NCBI GenBank assembly: GCA_023334545.1
Contig: JAADVB010000016.1
Location: 1-64,000, forward strand
Source: Salisapilia sapeloensis
Lineage: Eukaryota; Oomycota; Peronosporomycetes; Peronosporales; Salisapiliaceae
Direction of reading: 5' to 3'
DNA length: 64,000 nt
Both the position numbers and the translations under genes were made by a program. Shown here one piece after another: positions 42,591-52,887 of this stretch (the stretch's first letter is position 1; each line of letters starts with the position of its first letter). A model generated the notes under the pieces. It did no database searches. It saw only the letters and a program-made list of their open reading frames with translations, and was not told the origin of the DNA.

Positions 42591-44156
42591 CTTGGGAGTG
42601 ACAAAGAAAGTTGGGTTATGATGATAGAAGGACAAACGATTCGGATTTATAAAGCAATCACGGGGAGTAACTCGATTGTAAAATCATCTAGTCGTAGAAA
42701 ATACCTATTCGGCTTAGTTGGTCGAGCGAATTTATTAGGATAGAAATTATGGGTGTACTTTGTAGCATCAGAGGGAAATACTTGGATTCGGTGAAAGCGG
42801 CAGCACTGGGTGATTTGATTTCTCTTGATAAAAATAACCTCCTACAGTCCTCTTTGCATTTACTACTGCCTAAACATCCAGAGCTCGAAGCCTAACTATA
42901 ACATCGTTTTTACAATCACGGGTTCGATTATGGTAGTCTTGGAATTTCAAGTGACATCGACTAGAAACGCCCATTAATTAGCCTTTATAGACCATGGGCA
43001 TCCAGAAAATGAATTGCTCTGATGAATTTCTGGTACTAAAAACAACCTCCGGGGGTTGTCTTCTCTTCAGAGAGTTCGGGACTTTATCTGTCTGTTATAC
43101 TAATTCTTCTAGTGAAATCAAAGTGCACGCTCGATACATGCCTGAGTTGGATTGCCAACAAGACCGAAGGAAAGATTGACTGATGTACAAACAAAGAGAT
43201 CTTGAGCACTTGATGCATGCATCAAAAATTGCAACGGGGAAAGTAACCTCGTTGGATATGAGATTTGAAACGCGTGAAAAGAGAAAAGCATTGTATATTC
43301 ACATGGATGTAAATATTTACAGATGATCTTGCATTGACAACGAGAACGGCTCTGGAGGCAAATAGTCGTAGATGATTTGTTATGAAGCAGCTTATCTACG
43401 AATAAATATATGGGAGAAACTACTGAGAAACAATAAAAATAGGTTTTAATCTTGAGTCATAGGAGATGAATAGATGCATTTAAAAGACGTGGAAAGAATT
43501 GGAAAGCAGCAGCAAGCCAAAACAAACAAATTTATGAAGCTATATTTTCAAACTACACCCATATAGCCAGGGGCACACGAAATATGCGCTTTCAAAGCTC
43601 AGAACCGGTTCTTTTACGCTTTCAACCAACGCTTTGACAAAAGACAACATATCGACCTTAGATTGTAGCAATTCGGTCGCAACAGAACTGAAAAGTATTC
43701 GTGTTAGTCGTATAATCAAGTACTAACTCTTTGGCTGACGGCACTGAAACGAAGATTGAAGTTTACTCGTTCACATTCTTCATCGATGCCCAGAAAGCAA
43801 GATATGCTTGGCAAAGTATCTCTCCTGTCAAGCATCTTCCCAAACGCAAACCTTGCCATTTTACGCGCTGCTACAAAACACTTCAAGCGGACATAATGTA
43901 GCTTTTGAACTACGCTATTTATCAACATCATCCAACTCACTTCGCCAGACTTGGATTGCCTACGTGTCCACACTTGTTCAAGATGCAGCTCTTCAACTTC
44001 AACATGGATAGCTACTCTACATATTTATTTTCAAAGTTATCCACATATAAAGCTAAAATACCTAAAACAGCCTAATGTAAGATTCTTATTTATAAACCAA
44101 CACCCACATCCTTTCAACAACAAAACGAAAAACATCACAAAGACGACCAGGAGATC
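42591..44156. other. No gene seen
   Basis: AT-rich intergenic DNA between the divergent lipase and NSF genes. Frames at 42994-43179 and 43716-43973 show no recognisable features. Confidence 0.5.
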
Positions 44157-46460
44157 ATGGAGCTCTCGGTCGTATCGTTACCAGACAACTCGCTCGCCGG
44201 CACAAACTGCGTCTACGTTTCCGGAGACACCATCAAACGCCTTTATAGTGCCACGCCTCGCGGTGTCACTTCCTCGGACGAAGTAAAGGCTGTGGGACTG
44301 AAAGTTTGGGTCAATAGCAAATACGTGTTCTCTGCTCGACCGCATAAGCATGTCGAGGAAGGATGCCTTGCCGTTGGTTCTATCCAGCGAGAATGCGTCG
44401 GTTTACCGCTGGACCGCCCCTGTCAATTGAAACCTTACGTTCCTCCGAAAGGAGGACGTTTGATCGCCAGCGCCACGTTCGAGGTGCAGCGCGTGCTGAC
44501 GAGGTCTCAGTCATCTTCTGATCGAGTGGTCGACTGTGAAGTATTGAAAAAGGAGTTCCAGGAGACCTTTGCGAAACAAGTCTTTGGTATCGGTCAGCTT
44601 CTCATCGTCTACTGCGATAACGTCCCTTTGCGTCTACAGTGCCAGTCGCTCGATAGTGTAGATCTAGAAGGTAGTAAAGTAGAGGACCAGGACAATTCTT
44701 TCCGTACGACCGTCGGTCAAATCCATCCAGACGCTATCCTTGCCTTCACGAAAGGCAAGGACGCGCCCGTTCGCCTCACGAACCAGTCTAGTGGTCAAGC
44801 CAAGACTGTGTTCAAGCCTGATTTCGATTTTAGCAAACTAGGCATCGGAGGTCTCGACAAGGAGTTCAATGACATCTTCCGTCGAGCCTTCGCCTCTCGT
44901 CTCTTCCCGTCCGACGTCATCGCAAAGCTCGGTATCCAGCACGTTCGAGGCATGCTACTTTTCGGCCCTCCTGGTTGTGGTAAGACCCTGATTGCTCGAA
45001 AGATCAGTCAGGCGCTCACTGCCAAAGAACCAAAGATTGTGAACGGTCCGGAGATTCTAGACAAGTTCGTCGGCGAGTCGGAACGTAAGATCCGAGAGCT
45101 CTTTGCTGACGCGAGACAGGAACAGGAAGAAATGGGAGACGATAGTGAAGTGCATATCATTATCTTTGACGAAATCGATGCTATCTGTAAGAGTCGTGGG
45201 TCTTCTCGCGACGGAACTGGCGTCGGTGACAGTGTCGTGAACCAGCTCTTGACTCAGATCGATGGTGTCGATAGTCTAAACAACGTTCTTGTTATCGGTA
45301 TGACGAACCGAAAGGATATGTTGGACGAAGCGCTCATGCGTCCGGGACGGTTGGAAGTGCAGATCGAGATCAACCTGCCTGATGCTAAAGGTCGAGCTCA
45401 GATCCTGCATATCCATACAAACCGGATGAGGGAGAAAAAGGCGTTGCATCGTAGCGTCATCCAGGACCTCGAGTCATTTGAAGACCCTTCGAAAGCTCCT
45501 TCGGATGATCCGGATTACCGAAACCTCGTGCAGCGAACGAAGAACTTTTCTGGTGCTGAGATCGAAGGTCTCGTGCGTGCTGCGACGGCACATGCTTTGT
45601 CTCGAGGTACCGACGGTCAAAAGTTTACAGCCGCGAGTAACTTCGATCCGGTCGTTCGGATGGAAGATTTTAACTTGGCGTTAGAAGAAGTGAAACCCAA
45701 GTTTGGTGCACCGTCAGACGAATTGTCCTTGCACTATCGCAACGGCATTGTCCCGTATGGTCCGAACTTTGATAATGTCTACTCTTCCATCATGCGTGTC
45801 GTGAAACATGTACAGGCAAACGATCGTACGTCTGTCATGTCCGTCCTTCTTCATGGTGACAGAGGAAGTGGAAAGACAGCATTAGCAGCGTACAGTGCTG
45901 TAGCTAGTGAGTTCCCGCTCGTGCGTATGATCAAGGCGTCTGACTTGATCGCTCGGTCGGACAGTGCCAAGTCCTCGCACATTTACAATGTCTTTGAAGA
46001 GGCGTACCGATCGCCTCTTAGTCTGATCATTCTGGACGACATGGAACGGCTCATGGATTACGTTGGCATGGGTCCACGCTTCTCAAATCCAGTGCTCCAG
46101 GCGCTTCTGGTGCTCGTGAAGAACCCAGTGCCGGTGAAAGGACGTAAGCTAGTGGTCATGGGCGTCACATCCAACATCGATGCGATGCGAGCTTTGGAAC
46201 TCGCCGACTCGTTCGACATGAGTGTCGAGGTACCTTTGCTTTCGTCTCCAGAGGAACTGACGGCTGTGTTGGACCATGTCAAGCTACCAACGAGTCGAGA
46301 GGAGAAGAGTCGGATCGTCGATCTATTGGGTACGCGTCCGGTGCCAGTGAAGAAACTGTTGACGATATCCGAGATGGTGAAAGAAGAGCTTGCGAGTACA
46401 GGGACGAAGGAAGTATCGGCAGATATGTTTGTCGATTGTGCCAACCGCTTTGATCTTTAA
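44157..46460 (+). CDS. NSF: Vesicle-fusing ATPase NSF/Sec18
   Basis: A single exon encodes 767 residues. The N-domain (1 to about 210) binds SNAP/SNARE. The D1 AAA+ domain has Walker A GPPGCGKT, Walker B IIIFDEIDAI and the second region of homology MTNRKDMLDEALMRPGRLE. The D2 domain has Walker A GDRGSGKTALAA and SLIILDDMERLMDY. NSF disassembles SNARE complexes after membrane fusion in all secretory steps. Length and layout are standard. Its stop lies only 4 bp from the stop of the convergent START/FYVE gene, so the 3' UTRs must overlap. Confidence 0.95.
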   Translation: MELSVVSLPDNSLAGTNCVYVSGDTIKRLYSATPRGVTSSDEVKAVGLKVWVNSKYVFSARPHKHVEEGCLAVGSIQRECVGLPLDRPCQLKPYVPPKGGRLIASATFEVQRVLTRSQSSSDRVVDCEVLKKEFQETFAKQVFGIGQLLIVYCDNVPLRLQCQSLDSVDLEGSKVEDQDNSFRTTVGQIHPDAILAFTKGKDAPVRLTNQSSGQAKTVFKPDFDFSKLGIGGLDKEFNDIFRRAFASRLFPSDVIAKLGIQHVRGMLLFGPPGCGKTLIARKISQALTAKEPKIVNGPEILDKFVGESERKIRELFADARQEQEEMGDDSEVHIIIFDEIDAICKSRGSSRDGTGVGDSVVNQLLTQIDGVDSLNNVLVIGMTNRKDMLDEALMRPGRLEVQIEINLPDAKGRAQILHIHTNRMREKKALHRSVIQDLESFEDPSKAPSDDPDYRNLVQRTKNFSGAEIEGLVRAATAHALSRGTDGQKFTAASNFDPVVRMEDFNLALEEVKPKFGAPSDELSLHYRNGIVPYGPNFDNVYSSIMRVVKHVQANDRTSVMSVLLHGDRGSGKTALAAYSAVASEFPLVRMIKASDLIARSDSAKSSHIYNVFEEAYRSPLSLIILDDMERLMDYVGMGPRFSNPVLQALLVLVKNPVPVKGRKLVVMGVTSNIDAMRALELADSFDMSVEVPLLSSPEELTAVLDHVKLPTSREEKSRIVDLLGTRPVPVKKLLTISEMVKEELASTGTKEVSADMFVDCANRFDL

Positions 46461-46464
46461 GCAA

Positions 46465-47709
46465 TTAAAACATTTCATTTCCACTTGCATTTCGTTCTAG
46501 TAGTGGCGTATGGTTCTTGATGACGTCTTGCACCAGTAACTGTTCACTTGAGATGGCTGCGGCATCCCATGCGTCCACTTCTGCTATACATAGGCGACAG
46601 AAGGTAACAAGCGACTCGCCCGAGGCATTGTCGGGACTTATAAAGCATATGCGTTTCTTCACTCGACAGTAGCCACATAGATTGACGGAACAGAGTCGAC
46701 ACATGGCTCCACGCTTACGTACTTCTCCTGTGCTTAAAAGACATTTGCATCCACCACAATTTTCACTTGTAACTCGCATCGATAATCGACTTTCACCCTT
46801 ATCTACGAGATGCATGGCAAAAACGAGTTTCTTCATCTGACCGAGACTTGTACGTCGAGACACGTTACGTCCGAGTCCATGAGCGGCTGCTTGAATCATA
46901 AATGGACGCTGGAGCTCCCCACCACTATAAAAAGCAGATTTCTCCAGTACCTCGACGACGCCTGGTTTTACTTGTCGATAGAGCCCAAAGATAGAATAGT
47001 TTGCTCTTGTCGTGCCATTTGGCATGACACCCGCTGTCTCGGGTACTTCGAGCGAATGCATGATGTGGACACCTACGCTTTCACCGTTATGAAGCTCCGT
47101 CATGGTGCTGTACTCGAGATAGACAAAGCTGACATTCTTTGCAAACATACGGACAAAAGGTCTGTGATGCTGCTCTCGATACTTGATAGCTAGCGATTCA
47201 AATGGTGTGGAGGGTGTCGGAGATATTATAGTTGCGAGCATTGTTGCGTCGAGAGAACCATCATCGGCATATTGACGCTTCATACGTACTTCATCGATGG
47301 TATGGTTTAGAATGCCGTACATGGCGTCATGTACAGATCCTTTCAAGGTTCCTTGGAGCTGAAAGTCTGCGACGAGATTGTAATCGATCTCTTGATCCGT
47401 GATCGTGGACGAGGTAGAAGTTGTGGTGAGACTGTCTCGAGCGACAGGATCTGGTGTTCGCCACGTCCATCTTCGTGACTGAGTCTTCTTACGATCACCT
47501 CGAAGACGTACCCACGTACAAATATCGTCATCTGTCCGAACGAGCTTCCAATCCTTTGGATGCAGCGGAGGTCTCATCTTTTTAGCATATTCTTCGAACG
47601 CTTGGACGTGCTCATCAACGAGCGAGTGAGCGAGATCGATAACGTACTTATTATCGGCAGGCGATAAGTTTAAGGGTGGGAACGGGCTAACGTATCGAGC
47701 AACTGGCAT
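46465..47709 (-). CDS. START-like domain plus FYVE-type zinc finger protein
   Basis: A single exon encodes 414 residues. The N-terminus (FPPLNLSPADNKYVIDLAHS) opens a START-like lipid-binding region (to about residue 290) with VSFVYLEYS and VHIMHSLEVPE. A FYVE/Rabphilin-type zinc finger (about 320-385) follows: CGGCKCLLSTG, CRLCSVNLCGYCRVKKRI and CRLC. The layout is that of the large oomycete family of START-FYVE proteins, thought to bind membrane lipids or phosphoinositides; the true ligands are unknown. It is paralogous to the gene at 52888 (same opening motif FPPLNLS, same HS-L/V-E-x-PE motif) and to the pseudogene at 2389-3440. It has no signal peptide. Confidence 0.8.
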   Translation of the reverse strand: MPVARYVSPFPPLNLSPADNKYVIDLAHSLVDEHVQAFEEYAKKMRPPLHPKDWKLVRTDDDICTWVRLRGDRKKTQSRRWTWRTPDPVARDSLTTTSTSSTITDQEIDYNLVADFQLQGTLKGSVHDAMYGILNHTIDEVRMKRQYADDGSLDATMLATIISPTPSTPFESLAIKYREQHHRPFVRMFAKNVSFVYLEYSTMTELHNGESVGVHIMHSLEVPETAGVMPNGTTRANYSIFGLYRQVKPGVVEVLEKSAFYSGGELQRPFMIQAAAHGLGRNVSRRTSLGQMKKLVFAMHLVDKGESRLSMRVTSENCGGCKCLLSTGEVRKRGAMCRLCSVNLCGYCRVKKRICFISPDNASGESLVTFCRLCIAEVDAWDAAAISSEQLLVQDVIKNHTPLLERNASGNEMF

Positions 47710-48209
47710 TGGATACAGACGTCAGATTCCGTTTGCGACCTGGAAGGTAAGTTTCTAATTGCAAGGAGGTGGCAAGGTAAATGAAGCTATGAGTGACCCA
47801 GATTTCGCTTCTGATGACCACAAATTTACGACGAGATGACTGTATCACGTACCTTGAATGGATTGATCGCCGTCCATCGCATCACTGCTATAGAGTTCAA
47901 TTGTACGATGATGGGTACATCAATTATATATCCAAGTTTCTAGTCCACCTACGGATGCGTTCGTCGTAACGTCAAGTCAGACGAGTCTCATGTGCGTGGA
48001 AACTGCATCAATCAAGTTCAAATACCAAAAGATTCCATCAGCTAATCTCCTCTCTTCCTACTCAGCATTTCTTTCGAGTTCTATCACACGCATCAAAAAG
48101 TACATAAAACTTTCATGCTTGGAAACTAAACAACAAGTATGATGTTCAAGTAAAAGATTTTGACATTCGGACAGATACTTTTACTCGCATGGTGTTGATC
48201 TGATCGACC
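47710..48209. other. No gene seen
   Basis: 500 bp between two minus-strand genes; it should contain the START/FYVE promoter and the aldo-keto reductase terminator. No distinct motif is evident. Confidence 0.5.
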
Positions 48210-49265
48210 TTATAGGTGTCTGGTACGGATGTTAATAATGCCAGGCTCAGCGCTCGGCAAGACCCTCGGACGGACGTCAGCAACCTCGTCGATCTTCTGG
48301 CGAATCTCCGGTGTGATCTTGTCGATGAACTCAGCCGCCTTCAAGTTCTCCTCCAATTGTTCCACACTCGTGGCACCGAGGATCACCGTCGACACATTTT
48401 CGTTCGCAGCACAGTACGCAAGCGCAAGCTGGGCCATGGTGCAGCCAACCTCCTTGGCAATCGGCTCCAACTTGCGGGCCTTCTCGACCTTAGGCTCCAT
48501 GTCATTCTTTAAGAACTCGTAGTCCTTGAGGGACAATCGAGAGCCTTCCGGAATTCCGTCGCGGTACTTGCCAGTCAAAATACCAGAAGCAAGCGGCGAC
48601 CAGATCGTCGTGCCGTACTTGTACTTGGCGTACAATGGAGCAAAGTCAAAGTCAACGCGAGAGCGCTCAAAGATGTTGTACTGCGGTTGGTCGTAGCACG
48701 GACGGATCAAGCCGAGGCGGTCAGCAATCTCGCATGCCTCGATGATGTCCGTGGCGTTCCATTCGCTCGTGCCCCAGTAGAAGCAGTAGCCGTGGTCAAT
48801 CAAGTAGTTCATGCCACGAACTGTTTCTTCAATCGGCGTCTTCGGGTCCGGACGGTGGCAGAATACGAGGTCGACGTAATCAAGGCCCATGCGCTTGAGC
48901 GAACCCTTCATACCTTCGAAGACGTGCTTCCTGCTCAAACCGCGATCATTCGGGCCGGTCTTGCCGTTGCCGAAGAAGAGCTTGGTCGAGAGGACGAGGT
49001 CTTCACGTTCCCAGAGTCCGCGCTCGATACCAGCCTTTACGACCTTTCCCATAATCTGTTCACTCTGGCCATTCGCATACACTTCAGCGTTGTCAAAGAA
49101 GTTAATGCCTTGCTTGTAAGCATGCTCCATGATCGAGTACGCTTTTTCAAAGTCGAGCTGGTTGTCAAAAGTGACCCACGAGCCGAAAGACAAGCGGGAG
49201 ACGAGGAGACCAGTGTTGCCGAGGAAACGGTACTTCATGTTGTGGGATCCGGTCGGGTTGGACAT
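48210..49265 (-). CDS. Aldo-keto reductase, Kv channel beta-subunit type (AKR6-like)
   Basis: 351 residues from the ATG at 49265 (MSNPTGSHNMKYRFLG); the frame extends upstream only by a GTG. The AKR tetrad is intact: D and Y in FFDNAEVYANG, K in LSTKLFFG, H in VFCHRPDP. The C-terminal NADPH site is ILGATSVEQLEENL. FGSWVTFDNQ and the HRPDPKTPIEETVRGMNYLI stretch are typical of the AKR6 beta-subunit group rather than of sugar reductases. It may act as a soluble NADPH-dependent reductase or as a potassium-channel auxiliary subunit; no channel gene lies nearby. Confidence 0.9.
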   Translation of the reverse strand: MSNPTGSHNMKYRFLGNTGLLVSRLSFGSWVTFDNQLDFEKAYSIMEHAYKQGINFFDNAEVYANGQSEQIMGKVVKAGIERGLWEREDLVLSTKLFFGNGKTGPNDRGLSRKHVFEGMKGSLKRMGLDYVDLVFCHRPDPKTPIEETVRGMNYLIDHGYCFYWGTSEWNATDIIEACEIADRLGLIRPCYDQPQYNIFERSRVDFDFAPLYAKYKYGTTIWSPLASGILTGKYRDGIPEGSRLSLKDYEFLKNDMEPKVEKARKLEPIAKEVGCTMAQLALAYCAANENVSTVILGATSVEQLEENLKAAEFIDKITPEIRQKIDEVADVRPRVLPSAEPGIINIRTRHL

Positions 49266-49944
49266 TGCTGCTGAAAGGTGGTTTCTACTTGAGCCGAGCG
49301 AAGGTTTCTTGTGCCGGATGAAGCAAATTCGAAAATGAGTTTCGATGTGAGTCGAAGTTGGCGAAAGATACGGTAGGAAGTATTCGGACACTAGTAATTT
49401 TAGAGGTGTATCACCTGTCCAATGCTCCGACGACGGTATTTTTAAAGCATAAATGGGATGTAAAATCTCTATGGATGTCCCTTGCACGACTAGTATAGAG
49501 GAGACTGGACTATTGGAGTCGATGGTAGTTCACCGAGAAGGTAAGGATAGCGGTAGAGTGGTTCTGTTCGTATGGCATCGCTGAGATCGAGCACAAGATA
49601 CTTGACACGCATTCGCATCCTACGGATTCGTAAGCATTCGTGAATAGAAATCACGCTACTTCAAGGGATCTACCACATACCTAGACAACTTCAACTTTGA
49701 CAAAACCGCTCTGCTCGAAGCAAGAACAAGCTTTGGAGGAGAAGTTTTTAATGCTCGTTACAAAATTAAAATAGGAGCTTGTAGTTTACACGAAAAGTAG
49801 CAAACCTAGCTTTAGTTCTTTGCCACATCCTCTATCTATAAATACCCTTCGTATGATAAGATCGTGAAGGGTGACGGTCCAAGCTAATCTGCTCGTTCTT
49901 GTCATTTCCAAACCTTGTGCGTTGCGAGCAATTCAGATTGAATC
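49266..49944. other. Divergent promoter region
   Basis: About 680 bp between the reductase and CFAP96-like start codons. The right part holds the Inr-like site at 49902. No other gene is seen. Confidence 0.5.
49901..49916 (+). promoter_or_regulatory. Candidate oomycete initiator element
   Basis: GTCATTTCCAAACCTT lies about 30-45 bp before the ATG at 49945. TCATTTCC fits the oomycete Inr core YCATTY, followed by an A/T-rich stretch as in the FPR. The position is suitable for a transcription start. A match of this length is suggestive only. Confidence 0.35.
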
Positions 49945-50619
49945 ATGTATTCGACCAAGACGCTCAACAAGAATATTGCGAAAAGCTACTTGACGATCGG
50001 AGATCCTTATCGCGATCCGTACTTGATGGATGCCAAAAATGAGCGACACAAAGGCAAACAGCTCATGACCGTGCCAGCAAAAAACTCGTGCAATGGCGGA
50101 GGCTACTTTACGAAGAAAACGTATGCGTCTGAACCGCTGCAGGATAATACGACGTATCTGGCATCTCAGCCGATGGACAAGCGTAAAGCTGGCTTTGGAT
50201 CAAAAGATGCCAAGCGTCGAGATGAATTCATGAGCCACGTTCGGACCGAACAATATCGCGAGACATTGCATCACGAGATTGCCATTATGGAGAAACGCAA
50301 GCAAGAGGCGAGAGCGGGAGGAAAGATAGAAGAAGAACCAGATTTCAACCAAGAACATACTTTCCCAGAAGGCTTACAAGAAACCAAATATCTCTATGAC
50401 ATCGGTCGATCCCAGAGCACCGAGTTTAACCAAAAGTCTCATCGCGACACCTTTTACTCCATGCGCAAAGGAAGCTGTCCGATCCCGCGTCGCAATGGTC
50501 CGTTCATGCTTAGCTCCCAAGAAGTCGGACGCGGTGCAGACGACGTCAGTGGCAACCGGCCAAGCCCAAAAGGCGCTAGCACCCGACAGTTCTACGATCA
50601 TAGCCACCTCCACGTGTAA
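49945..50619 (+). CDS. CFAP96 (C4orf47)-like flagellar protein
   Basis: A single exon encodes 224 residues. Short Gly/Tyr-rich motifs resemble the UPF0602/CFAP96 family of axonemal proteins: SYLTIGDPYRDPY, KGKQLM, GGGYFTKKTY, and AGFGSKDAKRRDEFM. The central helix (YRETLHHEIAIMEKRKQEAR) and the disordered C-terminus fit a microtubule-associated protein. If right, it belongs to the flagellar axoneme of zoospores and its expression would be confined to sporulation. I recall the family only by pattern; an alternative is another CFAP/SPAG-type protein. The tandem gene at 50724 begins 104 bp downstream. Confidence 0.5.
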   Translation: MYSTKTLNKNIAKSYLTIGDPYRDPYLMDAKNERHKGKQLMTVPAKNSCNGGGYFTKKTYASEPLQDNTTYLASQPMDKRKAGFGSKDAKRRDEFMSHVRTEQYRETLHHEIAIMEKRKQEARAGGKIEEEPDFNQEHTFPEGLQETKYLYDIGRSQSTEFNQKSHRDTFYSMRKGSCPIPRRNGPFMLSSQEVGRGADDVSGNRPSPKGASTRQFYDHSHLHV

Positions 50620-50723
50620 CCTAGATACATCCTTTCAAGTTCCATATCAGTATTGCCCAATAAAATGTCTACTTTATTTTTACATCCAATCACGCGTTTG
50701 CTTGTCAATTTATTTGCTGCACC

Positions 50724-52186
50724 ATGATGGACGGAGGAAGTAAGCACCGTCGTACTCACTCCTCCGGAGCGAGTGCAGTCGAGAAAGGTGCTGGAAGCAA
50801 TGCCGGGCGTCCTTCTTCCAAGCCTGGAGGAATTGTAAAATGGCTTTCTCCTTCCGTCCTGCTCACGGTCATCGCAATCTCTGCGATGGTAGTCGGATAT
50901 GAGATGTGGGCACTCACGAGTGCATCCGGAAGTCTCCCTCTTCTGCAAAGTTTCTATGAGAAGGATATGGTGGAAATGACGACAAAGTACGGACCGTTCA
51001 CCATCGAATTGTATCCTGAGCATGCGCCGAAGACCGTTGCAAACTTCCTCCAGCTCGTCCAGGATGGATTTTACTCGGAAGACACAGGCTTCTACCGTAA
51101 CGAACCCAAATATGCTTTACAAGGTGGCGGGTTCCTCATCGGTAAAAAGTCTCCGTACGGAAAAGTACCCGTGGAATACAGGTATCTACATGAATGGTCA
51201 AATCAAGTCGATATTGTATCTCATGACTCGATCTAGTTTGCCAAGCGAAGAGCGCATGGTCGTACTGGCTCGAGGCCACAAGTCAGATTCAGGCGATTCA
51301 GAGTTCTCGATCATGCTCCATGACAACAGTATGTCCCGTCTAGCAGTCATTTGTACATATCAGCTCATCAATTCTTGTAGCCGCGTCGAATAAGCCGAGA
51401 GAGGATGACCCTGGATACACAGCCTTTGGTCGAGTCGTCCAAGGATGGCCTACCGTCGAGTTTATCTCGAGAAAGATGTCGAGTGGCTTTGTGGCAAAGG
51501 ATGAGGCATATCGCCAAACCAAGTTTGAAGGTGTGAAATTGGCGAAAACGATGACGATCGACCATCCTGTCGCTCGCCGACGTCTAGAAGAGCTCACGTA
51601 CATCATTGAAACCCCTTTTACTGTCGTCATATTATCCGAACCAGACGATGTGGATACGGCAGAATTGAAAAGGATATTCGCAGAGCATAATGCCATTACA
51701 ACAACCAAAGAAATTACTGGTAGGAAACCGTACGAGCGGGAGGCCGCAGATGCACTTACCGGTAGCAAGCCACTACCAGTTGTCTTTATTGATAAGAAAC
51801 CTATTGGTGGCTTGGAAACCGTGAAAGCACTCGATCGAAATGGCTTTTTAAATAGCAAACTCGAGTCTGCCGGTGCCGTGTCCGAGACGACTGTCTGGAA
51901 CGCAATTAAGAAGAACCCGCTGGTTGTGTTTAGCAAATCCTACTGTCCGTATTGCAAGAAAGCAAAAGAGACATTGGCAGAGCTCAAGGCAGAGCCGCTT
52001 GTGATGGAGCTGGATTTGAGGGAAGACGGACCAGGTATCGCCCGGTTCTTGTTCGATCTGACGGACCGGACGACCGTGCCAAATGTGTTCATCCGAGGCA
52101 AGAGTATTGGTGGAGGCGACGAAGTTGAAGCGATGATGCAGTCGGGCGAGTTGGAAAAGAAATTGAAGGAGGCAGGTGCGATTTAA
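50724..52186 (+). CDS. Membrane cyclophilin-glutaredoxin fusion protein
   Basis: Exons 50724-51181, 51237-51328 and 51381-52186 give 451 residues; both introns (55 and 52 nt) preserve the frame. A basic N-terminus (1-40) is followed by one membrane segment (about 41-64; LLTVIAISAMVVGYE). A cyclophilin-type peptidyl-prolyl isomerase domain covers about 82-245 (FTIELYPEHAPKTVANFL, GFYRNE, LQGGGF, FSIMLHDN, GYTAFGRVVQG). A glutaredoxin-like domain without an active-site Cys pair follows (about 258-355; FTVVILSEPDDVD, PLPVVFIDKKPIGG). A second, intact glutaredoxin lies at about 357-451 (VVFSKSYCPYCKKAK; TVPNVFIRGKSIGGGDEV). The topology suggests a signal anchor with the enzymatic domains on one side, probably the ER or Golgi lumen. 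Proline isomerase and thiol-disulphide activities in one chain point to protein folding; that role is inferred. Confidence 0.85.
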
Positions 52187-52887
52187 ACAAGAAATTTTCT
52201 TTTTTCATTAGCGCATGCAGAGGCTCTATACGACTTGCCTTGAAGTTTGGCCAGTCGATAGATGCTTGATGTAAAGACCAGTCAATCTGTCATTCCGTGT
52301 CGATTGAGCACCAGAGTAGGTACGCTGGGTGCGATTCTATCGCCAGAAACTAGACTCGTTCCGATACCAATCGATTACCACGAGCTAGATAGTTTTCTTC
52401 CTTGATTGCTTTTTAACCATCAGTCTTGCAAGAATCGACAATAAGAGAGCTACTTAATGCTCATCTTGGATGTCAACTTCTGCTTGTGTAGAACGTGTGA
52501 TAGATAAGCAAATTTTCATTGGCTTGTGGATGTGCACGCAAAGCTACAACAGCGTCTATGTGTGGCATGGCTATTAGAAAATAAAGTACACACGGATGTG
52601 TGACCCGTAAGGAATTGCAGACGAATCATTTTGTACTCCTCATTGATAAGCACAACACATCTCTTTCGTTTTCATCCGAACGTAATTTTCTTGCATCCTC
52701 TCATAAGTCTTTTTCCGTCGCGTAGAGTGATTACCGGTCTCCTTTCGATCAATACTCTTCCATCCAAACTTGTTTGTGTAAAACGCGAGTTGGAAGGAGA
52801 GGCTGCATCAAGCTCATTCGTGCAAAAACCAGGTGTCCACGTCGCAACTTCCTGCTTACGCTTCTTCGAACCTGTCATTTCTCAATC
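52187..52887. other. No gene seen
   Basis: 701 bp between two plus-strand genes, presumably terminator and promoter. An open frame from 52774 joins the next CDS in frame but starts with TTG, so it was not used. Confidence 0.5.

Noticed and set aside
42915-42945. GGTTCGAT-type sequence resembling a tRNA T-loop
   Set aside because: No matching acceptor, D-arm or anticodon stem around it. No tRNA, rRNA or CRISPR array was found in the window.
43716-43973. 85-codon minus-strand ORF before NSF
   Set aside because: No recognised motif; lies in the NSF promoter region and shows no coding-like neighbour exons.
49266-49487. N-terminal extension of the aldo-keto reductase (and similar TTG/GTG extensions of IleRS, HAT, lipase and the 52888 gene)
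   Set aside because: These begin at non-ATG codons and add sequence not typical of the families; the first family-like ATG was used.
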